Made by a program: the position numbers and the translations under genes. Below are positions 46,829-53,988 of a stretch of 64,000 nt of DNA, piece after piece. Position 1 is the first letter of the stretch. Each line of letters starts with the position of its first letter. Location of the stretch: contig JAGBFA010000011.1 in NCBI GenBank assembly GCA_017936685.1, positions 150,813-214,812 on the forward strand, given 5' to 3'. This stretch comes from Alistipes sp. (GTDB lineage: Bacteria; Bacteroidota; Bacteroidia; Bacteroidales; Rikenellaceae). The notes beneath the pieces are model-generated. The model saw only the letters and a program-made list of their open reading frames with translations. It was not told where the DNA came from and made no database searches.

Positions 46829-47596
46829 TTATTGTGCGTTGTCGTTAAGTTCGTTATCGATCGTAATGCTCTCTACTGGCGTATCGTCGAGCAGTATTTC
46901 AAGTGTTGCGCTGCCGGCGGTCGACACGTCGAAGGTGACCGTGTAGAGCGTCTGTGCGGCAAGATTGTCGCGGCTCATCTCGGGCAGGGTGATCTCAACG
47001 GGGTTGCCGCCCGATACGGCAGGCTGCTTGACGGCCGTACCCGTTATCGAGAACGATGCGGGTGCCATGAATATCGGCTCCTCCGAGGGCGTGCTCACAT
47101 CGAAGCTGTTGCCTGCGGCAGTGGTGAGGGTCAGCTTCCAACCTCCGGTGAAGTATCGGCGGAAGTTGTCGGTTACCGTCACCTTGACAAGCGCATTGGC
47201 GATATGTGCCGTGATGGCTACCTCGGTATTCTGGCGGGCAGTGACCGTGAAGGCCTGCTCACCGCGGAATGAGGCCTTGTCGTAGCCCTCCTCTTTGATG
47301 TTGCCTGCCGTTACGATAGCCTTGTAGCTGCCCGAGGGCAGGTAGTTGTCGGCATTGAAATCGGCTATGGCCGGCCATGACGCGACGTATTGCAGCGACG
47401 TGCCCTCTATTCTCAGCGAGAAATCCTCTGTTGCGGGCAGCGTGCAGTCGACAGCGGCACGTGTGGCGGCGACCTCGTTGTCCGACGAGCAGACTACCGT
47501 CACTGCGCCCTGTGCGTTGTCGTCGCTCGCGGCCGGATCCGAAGAACAGGCGGCCGTGAGAGCCGTTACAACCAATGAAAAGATAAGTTTTTTCAT
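46829..47596 (-). CDS. Short DUF4493 lipoprotein
   Basis: A 255-residue lipoprotein (lipobox ALTAAC, Cys17) that corresponds to a DUF4493 domain alone: ATRAAVDCTLPATEDFSLRIEGTSLQYVASWPAIADFNADNYLPSGSYKAIVTAGN is followed by GEQAFTVTARQNTEVAITAHIANALVKVTVTDNFRRYFTGGWKLTL. The acidic C-terminus (DNELNDNAQ) ends shortly after the domain, with no extra module. It sits second in the operon, 22 bp after the fimbrillin-like gene. Along with the next two genes it forms a series of DUF4493 proteins of rising size, reminiscent of pilus minor subunits. That comparison is inference. Confidence 0.85.
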   Translation of the reverse strand: MKKLIFSLVVTALTAACSSDPAASDDNAQGAVTVVCSSDNEVAATRAAVDCTLPATEDFSLRIEGTSLQYVASWPAIADFNADNYLPSGSYKAIVTAGNIKEEGYDKASFRGEQAFTVTARQNTEVAITAHIANALVKVTVTDNFRRYFTGGWKLTLTTAAGNSFDVSTPSEEPIFMAPASFSITGTAVKQPAVSGGNPVEITLPEMSRDNLAAQTLYTVTFDVSTAGSATLEILLDDTPVESITIDNELNDNAQ

Positions 47597-47618
47597 ATCC
47601 GTTTGATTTTGTTTATTT

Positions 47619-49382
47619 CTACTGTTTGATCTGTACTCTTACGTTATCTATATATAACCAGAATGTATTGTTGTTCGCTCCGGTCTTGTGTTCTCTAACA
47701 GTTCGCCATGTAATGCGTGTCGAAGGAGTGCATGCTTGGATTGTAAAAGAGTAATCTTTGTGAGGAATATTCGTATAAGACGCCCCTTTTTCTTTGATGT
47801 AAAAATCTGCGACGAATTCTCCGGTGTCATCTCCACTTTTGTATGCGGTATTGCTTGTGACATACCCGAGGTATACGTATTGTCCGACATCGGCCGTACC
47901 TATACCGCCGTCACGACGATCCATGCCATAGTCGAAAGTAACGGTTATGTCGACAGCCGTCCCCGGTTTGAGCCCACTCATGGGTGCGGAATCTACGCGC
48001 GCTGGGTAACTGGTACTCATCTCTCGACGGCAGGCTATACGTATCGCGTTGCCGCTGCTCAAACCGATGCGTGCTCCCGTCCAACCATTGAGAAACGAAA
48101 TGGCACTTTTATTTCCAGCTACCGATGCGCCGCTATATTCGCTGTCGGACTCTACACTATAAGGATTACCGTCGGAATCGGTTATCAGATCGAAATTCTC
48201 CTCTAACAGATACGGTACTGCGGTATCGAACCGGTGATATGTGTATGACTCGTATGGCTCGATGGTGCCGACATTGACTTTGGCATTGACTATGGCGTGC
48301 TCCGATTCGAACGCCAGCGTGAAGTCGGTGTCGTTCCATTCGGAGAGGTCGAAGTCGCCGGAATACTCCTTCTTGTAGACTCCCGAGGCATCGTAGGGGA
48401 ATGTGGCCACCACTGCGCCCGAGGCATCGTAGACTGTAAGAGATTTGTAGTCCTCTCCCAAGTGGTTTTCGCCTACGCGGAACTCTATGGCGGTGTATTT
48501 GAACATCTTGGGTATGGCCATCTTTATCGGGGTGATGTGACCGGGCTGTGTGTCGAGACGCACATTGTATGATACGCTTTCGGAGTATTTGCGGTCGTTG
48601 CGCACCATGTAGCCGATCTCGCCCTCGACGGGTGCAGCCGACGGCAGCACGAATGCCCACAGCGTGTCGCCGGCATCGAATCCCTCGGCATTCTCAATGA
48701 CCAACGTATTGCTCTGCTCGCTCACTGTCGGTGCCTCGTCGGGACGGGTGACATCGTAGGTGACGCGTCCGGTGACGGGATAGGGAAATGTCATTTCGAG
48801 GCGTGTGAACCTATGTCCGAAGAGGTTGCGCCCCTCGGGTATGGTGATCTTTACGGCGTGCATCATGTGGTGCATCGCGGCCGATACGTTAGCCGTCAGA
48901 TCGGCAGAGAGTGCCTCGCCGCGGGTTGCGGACGAGATCATGACATCGCATTGCCCGTCGTATTTACCGCTTTGCACCGCCGGAATGTCGTATGAAGCCT
49001 TCGTTCCCTCCACGGCCGACGGGACGGGATATGCCATGAAATAGTCGTAGTCGCCCTGCTCCATAGCCGTTATGCGGCCGGTGAACAGAGCTGTCGAGTA
49101 GTCCGCCGAGAAGTGGCGCAGCGAGAAGACGGCCGCCTCGACGCAGTATTCGCCTGCGGCATTGCGCGCCCAGAGAGCTATTTTGTCGCCCACGCTCCAA
49201 CGGGTGGTCATGCCGTCGTCGCCGATCGATGTGCGGGTCTCATCGCTCAGAGAGATGCCTATCGACGCTTCGATCGTCTGCGTAGCAGGCCGCTCTCCAT
49301 ATCCTTCGGGCAGAGGACGGCTGCATGCGCCGAGCAGCAGTATCAGCGAAACAGTCGCATATATCTTGTCTTTGACCTTCAT
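47619..49382 (-). CDS. Fimbrillin-family lipoprotein heading the surface operon
   Basis: A 587-residue lipoprotein (lipobox LLLGAC, Cys20). The N-terminal ~300 residues resemble fimbrillin/Mfa2-like pilus proteins of Bacteroidota: ISLSDETRTSIGDDGMTTRWSVGDKIALWARN, then FTGRITAMEQGDYDYFMAYP and MHHMMHAVKITIP. The C-terminal ~200 residues form a separate beta-sandwich starting YLLEENFDL and ending FWLYIDNVRVQIKQ, like carbohydrate-binding jelly rolls and like the ends of the PCMD proteins in the same operon. It is promoter-proximal, with a TATATTTG box 55 nt upstream. Could be a pilus tip or anchor subunit with a lectin-like head; inferred. Confidence 0.85.
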   Translation of the reverse strand: MKVKDKIYATVSLILLLGACSRPLPEGYGERPATQTIEASIGISLSDETRTSIGDDGMTTRWSVGDKIALWARNAAGEYCVEAAVFSLRHFSADYSTALFTGRITAMEQGDYDYFMAYPVPSAVEGTKASYDIPAVQSGKYDGQCDVMISSATRGEALSADLTANVSAAMHHMMHAVKITIPEGRNLFGHRFTRLEMTFPYPVTGRVTYDVTRPDEAPTVSEQSNTLVIENAEGFDAGDTLWAFVLPSAAPVEGEIGYMVRNDRKYSESVSYNVRLDTQPGHITPIKMAIPKMFKYTAIEFRVGENHLGEDYKSLTVYDASGAVVATFPYDASGVYKKEYSGDFDLSEWNDTDFTLAFESEHAIVNAKVNVGTIEPYESYTYHRFDTAVPYLLEENFDLITDSDGNPYSVESDSEYSGASVAGNKSAISFLNGWTGARIGLSSGNAIRIACRREMSTSYPARVDSAPMSGLKPGTAVDITVTFDYGMDRRDGGIGTADVGQYVYLGYVTSNTAYKSGDDTGEFVADFYIKEKGASYTNIPHKDYSFTIQACTPSTRITWRTVREHKTGANNNTFWLYIDNVRVQIKQ

Positions 49383-49436
49383 GCGTCGTTCTTATCTATA
49401 TAATAATATATATAATAGTATATATTTACGCGGATA

Positions 49437-49444
49437 CAAATATA
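49437..49444 (-). promoter_or_regulatory. -7 element of the seven-gene surface operon
   Basis: TATATTTG on the minus strand, 55 nt upstream of the first gene, with an AT-rich leader (TATA repeats at about 49395-49425). No TTG at the right distance. Upstream of it, 49449-49495 is an imperfect inverted repeat of about 15 bp whose T-run faces the plus strand. Confidence 0.45.
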
Positions 49445-49591
49445 AAACAAACCCCGCGATTGAAAAAATTAATTCAATCAACCGAGGTTTTTTTATCACG
49501 AACAGCCCTGTTTTATCACCGGCATACCCGGTTTTTCGACGATAAAGGCTGCGATTTGTGCCTCCGTCCGATTAAATTTCGGCGGTTGTCT

Positions 49592-49622
49592 TTGCTTTTC
49601 TGCCGATAAATTACTACCTTTG
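49592..49622 (+). promoter_or_regulatory. Promoter of tnaA
   Basis: TTG at 49592-49594, 20 nt, TACCTTTG at 49615-49622: a full consensus match. Transcription would start near 49629, leaving a leader of about 195 nt. Confidence 0.75.
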
Positions 49623-49628
49623 AAACAG

Positions 49629-49824
49629 CATGATGAACCGTCATACGAAAAATATGTTTGCGCGCGCATTTGTCAATGTCAAACGCCGCGACGAGTTTCT
49701 CGCCTGAGAAGCGGGACGCGGCGGTGCGCCGTCTGCGTCCGCTGCCTGCCTGCTGCCGACTAACTGCCGTTAGCGGCGACAATCCTTATCGAAAAATCTT
49801 TACAAACCTTAAAACCTTATAATT
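49629..49824 (+). promoter_or_regulatory. Long structured leader of tnaA with a 25-codon uORF
   Basis: A small open frame runs 49630-49707 (25 codons, starting MMNRHTKNMF, ending DEFLA, no Trp). An outer stem CGCCGCG/CGCGGCG (49684-49690, 49717-49723) encloses CGAGTTTCTCG, overlapping the end of that frame. A second hairpin GCCG, bulged A, CTAAC/GTTAG, CGGC lies at 49755-49777 with loop TGCC. A regulatory role is inferred; no TnaC-like Trp/Pro pattern is present. Confidence 0.45.
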
Positions 49825-51204
49825 ATGGAATTACCATTTTCTGAATCGTATCGTATAAAGATGGTCGAACCCATACGCAAGAGTACGCGCGAGGAGCGCG
49901 AGCGTTGGATTCGCGAGGCGCATTACAACCTGTTCAACCTCAAAAGCGACGAGGTCTTCATCGACCTTCTGACCGACTCGGGCACGGGTGCCATGAGCGA
50001 CCGCCAGTGGGCTGCGCTGATGCAGGGCGACGAGAGCTATGCCGGCGCGCGTTCTTACTTCAACATGAAGAACGCCATACGCGACATTCTCGGCTTCGAC
50101 TACTTCCTGCCCACGCACCAGGGTCGCGCCGCCGAGAACGTGCTCTACTCGACCATAATCAAGGAGGGCGACGTGCTGCCCGGCAACTCGCACTTCGACA
50201 CCACCAAAGGACATATCGAGTTCCGCAAGGCTCTGGCCATAGACTGCACCATCGACGAGGCGGCCGACACGCAGTTGGAGATACCGTTCAAGGGTAATCT
50301 CGATCCCGCGAAGCTGGAAAAGGTGCTCAAAGAGTATCCCGCCGAGCGCATACCGGCCGTGGTGCTGACCGTGACGAACAACACCGCCGGAGGACAGCCC
50401 GTATCGATGGCCAATATCCGCGAGGTGTCGGCTCTCTGCCACCGCTACGGAGTACGCTTGCAGATCGACTCGGCGCGCTTCGCCGAGAACGCCTACTTCA
50501 TCAAGACGCGCGAAGAGGGCTATGCCGACAAGTCGATCAAGGAGATCGTGCGCGAGATGTTCTCGTATGCCGACATCATGACCATGTCGTCGAAGAAGGA
50601 CGCCATAGTCAACATGGGAGGCTTCGTGGCTTTCCGCGACGAGGCGTTGTGGCGTCGCTGCCAGATGTTCTGCATCATGAACGAGGGCTTCATCACCTAT
50701 GGCGGCATGTCGGGTCGCGACATGAACGCACTGGCCGTGGGTCTGGACGAGGGCACCGAGTTCGACTATCTCGAAACGCGTATCCGTCAGGTGGAGTATC
50801 TCGGCGCGAAGCTCGACGAGTACGGCATACCTTATCAGCGTCCGGCCGGAGGTCATGCCATCTTCGTCGATGCCAAGAAGGTGCTCACGCACGTGCCCAA
50901 GGAGGAGTTCATCGCCCAGACGTTAGCCGTAGAGCTGTATCTCGAAGCCGGTATCCGCGGAGTGGAGATCGGTTCGATTCTGGCCGACCGCGATCCCGTC
51001 ACGCGCGAGAACCGTTATCCGGCTTTGGAGCTGCTGCGCTTGGCCATACCGCGCCGCACCTACACCAACAACCACATGGACGTTATCGCCGCCGCGCTGA
51101 AAAACGTCTACGACCGTCGTGAGCAGATCACTCACGGTTACACCATCACCCGCGAGTTCCCCATCATGCGGCACTTTACGGTGGAGTTGGAACCTGCCAA
51201 GTAA
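49825..51204 (+). CDS. tnaA: Tryptophanase
   Basis: Pyridoxal-phosphate beta-eliminating lyase that splits tryptophan to indole, pyruvate and ammonia. The 459 residues align by eye along their length with E. coli TnaA: FIDLLTDSGTGAMSD, PTHQGRAAENVL, SNTAGGQPVS-like NNTAGGQPVSMAN, DSARFAENAYFIK and the cofactor lysine region MSSKKDAIVNMGG (K258). Tyrosine phenol-lyase is the close alternative; it has Arg in a segment MERG, where this protein has GIRGVEIGSILADRDP as in tryptophanases, so TnaA is preferred. Single gene with its own promoter and long leader. No tryptophan permease (tnaB) is adjacent. Indole formation is typical for Alistipes. Confidence 0.92.
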   Translation: MELPFSESYRIKMVEPIRKSTREERERWIREAHYNLFNLKSDEVFIDLLTDSGTGAMSDRQWAALMQGDESYAGARSYFNMKNAIRDILGFDYFLPTHQGRAAENVLYSTIIKEGDVLPGNSHFDTTKGHIEFRKALAIDCTIDEAADTQLEIPFKGNLDPAKLEKVLKEYPAERIPAVVLTVTNNTAGGQPVSMANIREVSALCHRYGVRLQIDSARFAENAYFIKTREEGYADKSIKEIVREMFSYADIMTMSSKKDAIVNMGGFVAFRDEALWRRCQMFCIMNEGFITYGGMSGRDMNALAVGLDEGTEFDYLETRIRQVEYLGAKLDEYGIPYQRPAGGHAIFVDAKKVLTHVPKEEFIAQTLAVELYLEAGIRGVEIGSILADRDPVTRENRYPALELLRLAIPRRTYTNNHMDVIAAALKNVYDRREQITHGYTITREFPIMRHFTVELEPAK

Positions 51205-51218
51205 TTTTCCGCCTTTTT

Positions 51219-51412
51219 CGTGAAAAGCGGTCATTTGCGGCCGCTCGCTCGATTGGGCGAACGGGCAGTACGTCGAGTACAGCCCGTCCGCCCAATTTTC
51301 GTTGCGCGTTCATTTCATGCACTTTTTCTCGCCGCGGCAAATCCGAAGTAAACTTCGCTTTGCTCGTCCGGCTTAACGAAAAAGTTGCAACTAACCGCTT
51401 TTGACGAAAAAT
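51219..51412. repeat. Nested-hairpin repeat interrupted by a 76-bp insertion
   Basis: Same family as at 2383 and 26154. The inner stem is intact (51252-51296). The third hairpin GTTGC/GCAAC is split between GCGTT and GCAAC by 76 bp (51311-51386). The insert contains CGAAGT/ACTTCG with an AA loop and ends in GTT, repeating the three bases at the break, as a short target duplication would. Confidence 0.75.
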
Positions 51413-51439
51413 TGGGTAGTGGTTCTTTGGAGACTATTT

Positions 51440-52110
51440 CCGTTCTGTCATTCTGAGGAGCGATTGCAAATCGCGACGTGAGAATCTCTATTCGGGTCGA
51501 CAAACTTCCACAGACCAAACGTGCTCCCGACGGCGAGACTCCCATGTCGCCTGCGGCTCCTCGGAGTGACAGACAATCCGCCAACGCCCCACCTCGGGAC
51601 GCGTAACGGAGCTTGCCACGCCATACCTCGGGATACGGCAAAAGCCTACAACGCCCCACATGGAGCGCGATAAATCGCGCGACCAAAGTCCCCTCCGAGG
51701 AGGGGATTTAGGGGAGGGTCAGAATTATAAAACGGCGTAAGCCGTCGCTTCGTGGTCGACATTGGTTTCCCCTCCGAGGAGGGGATTTACGCCGCGTCGC
51801 TACGCGACTTATGCGTCGTGACTGCTTTGGCGGCTCGGCAATTCGCAAGCGATTGCACTCGCCTGTTGAAGCAGTTAGGGGAGGGTCAGAATTATATAAC
51901 GGCGTAAGCCGTAGCTCTGTGGTCGACGTTTGTTTTGGGGTCAGAACTATATAACGGCGTAAGCCGTAGTTCCGTGGTTGATATTGGTTATGCGATTGCA
52001 AATCGCGACGTGAGAATCTGGGCCTTGGGATAGCAAAGGCAATTTGTCGGCTGCTATTCGACCATACCGCGCAAGAACAGAACTCGGATACTCGGCCGGT
52101 ATTCGGGGAA
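51440..52110. repeat. Composite repeat block, no gene
   Basis: Holds a constant-flank element with stem GCGATT/AATCGC (51460-51474), one with GCC/GGC (51549-51557, minus), a hairpin GCGCGAT/ATCGCGC near 51668, two CCCCTCC/GGAGGGG hairpins (about 51690 and 51769), three copies of a GTCAGAA(T/C)TATA unit followed by ACGGC-GTAA-GCCGT (about 51718, 51884, 51930), and another GCGATT/AATCGC element (51992-52006). The same composite occurs in inverse order at 63664-63870. Open frames here are not supported. Confidence 0.8.
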
Positions 52111-52158
52111 GAGGTGCGGAGGATTTGTAAAAAATATCCGGAAAACAGGCGGCATAAG

Positions 52159-52188
52159 TTGCCGGACAAAAATTTTTTATTATCTTTG
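52159..52188 (+). promoter_or_regulatory. Promoter of rpmE2
   Basis: TTG at 52159-52161, 19 nt, TATCTTTG at 52181-52188: a full consensus match. Leader about 30 nt. Confidence 0.75.
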
Positions 52189-52224
52189 CGGCGAATTAAG
52201 TACTTAATTAAACAAAAAGACGAA

Positions 52225-52491
52225 ATGAAAAAGGGTATTCATCCGGAAAATTATCGTTTAGTGGCGTTCAAGGACATGTCGAACGACCACGTGTTTTTGT
52301 GCAGGTCCGCCGTTTCGACAAAAGAGACCATCGAGGTGAACGGCGAAACCTATCCCGTATACAAGATGGAAATCTCTAACACATCTCACCCGTTCTACAC
52401 GGGCAAGATGAAGTTGGTGGACACCGCCGGTCGTGTGGATAAGTTTATGAGCCGTTACGCAAAACGCTACGATAAGAAGAACGCCAAGTAA
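52225..52491 (+). CDS. rpmE2: 50S ribosomal protein L31, type B
   Basis: An 88-residue component of the large subunit bridging to the small subunit. It begins MKKGIHPENYRLVAFKDMSND and has SHPFYTGKMKLVDTAGRVDKFMSRY, the standard L31B pattern. The zinc-binding CxxC pairs of type A are absent; one Cys only (FLCRSA), so it is the zinc-independent form. An upstream in-frame ATG at 52114 would precede the promoter and is rejected. Monocistronic, with a good promoter and terminator. Growth-rate control is likely, but no ribosomal-protein operator is visible. Confidence 0.97.
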   Translation: MKKGIHPENYRLVAFKDMSNDHVFLCRSAVSTKETIEVNGETYPVYKMEISNTSHPFYTGKMKLVDTAGRVDKFMSRYAKRYDKKNAK

Positions 52492-52512
52492 CAGACGTTC
52501 TGCCGAAAGCCA

Positions 52513-52549
52513 AAGAGGAGTGCATGATACATGCGCTCCTCTTGTTTTT
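52513..52549 (+). terminator. Terminator of rpmE2
   Basis: Stem AAGAGGAG/CTCCTCTT with inner GCAT/ATGC and loop GATAC, followed by GTTTTT. Confidence 0.85.
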
Positions 52550-52589
52550 CTATGTATTGTCATGCGGTGCGGTGGGGTATGGGCACTGT

Positions 52590-52800
52590 CTTAAATTACG
52601 GTGGGGAGGCGAGACTTCCACGGTCGGGTATTCGTTCTGCATCGGAGTGATAGTTTGAGTGAAGAGACTCCCGCGTCGCCTTTGGCTCCTCGGAGTGACA
52701 GGCTGCCTGTCATTCTGAGGAGCGTGCCATGCACGCGACGTGAGAATCTCTCTCTCAGTCCCTCCCTCCGCCGGAATTTATGACTGATCCGGAGTATGGT
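52590..52800. repeat. Dispersed hairpin repeats
   Basis: The gap 52550-52890 has no gene. A constant-flank element with stem GCGTGC/GCACGC is at 52722-52736, with its conserved tail GCCGGAATTTATGAC at about 52771. A minus-strand element of the GGAGTCTC type lies at 52600-52700. Confidence 0.8.
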
Positions 52801-52890
52801 CCCGTCCGGTGGCTGAGATACGCTTGAAGGGCGAGTGCCGAAATATGAGTTTCGGCACTCGCCCTTGTCTTGACTGGCAGATACTGCGCG

Positions 52891-53964
52891 TCAGAGGAAT
52901 CTTTCGCCCGTGCGTGTGGTGGCCGACAGACGCATCTTGCTCAGATCGTCGGGTATCTCGGCCGGAACATATACCGAGCGGTCGGTGGCGTCGTTCGAGC
53001 CGACCCATATCATATTGTTGCCGTCGCGCTCGACGGTGTATGATGTCGACCACGCCTTGCCGTCGCTGTAAACGCCGCTTACCGTATTGTTGGTAAACTC
53101 GACCGTGCCGGTGAACTTCTGCCACTCGACGCTCTGCAACTTTTGCCAGAGGGTGAACTCTCCGTCGGCCGAGATGCTGAGGTATACGGCGAATTGCAGA
53201 TCGGCCGAACCGTGCCACTCGGCAAGTCTCCATTCGCCCATGATCTCTTGCAACTCGCTCTTCTCGTAGAGTCGCTCGACGGTGCGCTGCGAATATACCT
53301 TTTTGCCGCCTACCTCGACCCATGCGCGGGCTTCGTATGTCGTGTCGAACGTCAGCTCGGCCGCTGCGATGTCGACCGTGAAGCCCCCGTCGTTATTGAA
53401 CACGACATTGGAAAGCGATATCCATTGCGATGCGCCTTTGGCTCTGTAATCGGCTCCGCATCTGTCCGGCTCGACGACCTGCTCGTCGACGGATACCTTG
53501 AACGATGCCACCGACAGGCGCATGCCTCCGGCTACAATAGAGAGCTGCATGTCGCCGAAGGTAGCCTCCAAGGCCGTATCCTGCGTAGTGAAATAGTCCT
53601 TCTGAGCCATCTCGGTGCCTGAGTCGACGGTGATCCATACCACATATTCGTATTGCGTATTGGGGGTCAGTCCGTCGAGGTTGATCACATAATGTTCCGT
53701 GCCGGCGGTCGTTGCGGCCGCATTGATCCACTCGCTGCTGCCTGCGACGCGATAGCGTATGCCCACCGAACGCACCTGCTGCGCCGCGCCGTCCTTGATG
53801 ACGCGGGGCTGTGTGATCGATATTTTTGCTGTCTTAGATGTCGTTGTCACGTCCACTCCCTTGATCTCGATCTGGGTCGAGGCGGTGTCGGAGTCTTTGT
53901 CGCATGCGGTAAAGACCGATGCGAACAGCAGGGAGAAGAGAGTATATAAGATATATTTTTTCAT
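52891..53964 (-). CDS. Lipoprotein with two Fn3-like domains and a lipocalin-like C-terminus
   Basis: A 357-residue lipoprotein (lipobox VFTAC, Cys21), function unknown. Two Fn3-like modules follow: the first ends LDGLTPNTQYEYVVWITVD, the second ELTFDTTYEARAWVEVGGKK. From about residue 245 a lipocalin-like barrel starts: EIMGEWRLAEWHGSADLQFAVYLSISADGEFTLWQ, a form common in Bacteroidota lipoproteins (DUF5004-type). It starts 24 bp after the subtilisin-like protease gene on the same strand and is probably co-transcribed with it. It may be a surface partner or substrate-binding factor of the protease; this is inference from position only. Confidence 0.82.
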   Translation of the reverse strand: MKKYILYTLFSLLFASVFTACDKDSDTASTQIEIKGVDVTTTSKTAKISITQPRVIKDGAAQQVRSVGIRYRVAGSSEWINAAATTAGTEHYVINLDGLTPNTQYEYVVWITVDSGTEMAQKDYFTTQDTALEATFGDMQLSIVAGGMRLSVASFKVSVDEQVVEPDRCGADYRAKGASQWISLSNVVFNNDGGFTVDIAAAELTFDTTYEARAWVEVGGKKVYSQRTVERLYEKSELQEIMGEWRLAEWHGSADLQFAVYLSISADGEFTLWQKLQSVEWQKFTGTVEFTNNTVSGVYSDGKAWSTSYTVERDGNNMIWVGSNDATDRSVYVPAEIPDDLSKMRLSATTRTGERFL

Positions 53965-53988
53965 GTCTGAGTATTCTGAATATTATTA

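Noticed and set aside
43020-47272. Two long plus-strand frames (43020-45437 and 45371-47272) opposite the DUF4493 genes
   Set aside because: Antisense to clear lipoprotein genes with lipoboxes and tight spacing; the translations are low-complexity Arg/Val/Gly.
49449-49495. Invertible promoter upstream of the fimbrillin-like operon
   Set aside because: The inverted repeat has only an 8-nt centre with no promoter inside, and no invertase gene is nearby. A terminator-like hairpin explains it better.
49825-51204. Tyrosine phenol-lyase as identity of the PLP enzyme
   Set aside because: The segment VEIGSILADRDP matches tryptophanase; the phenol-lyase Arg (MERG) is absent.
51680-52010. Possible CRISPR array
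   Set aside because: Repeats are of unequal length and spacing, with hairpins of differing sequence and no unique spacers of constant size. No cas genes are in the window.
51708-52169. Open frame of 153 codons on the minus strand
   Set aside because: It consists of GTCAGAATTATA units and related repeats with repeated peptide segments and no start signals.
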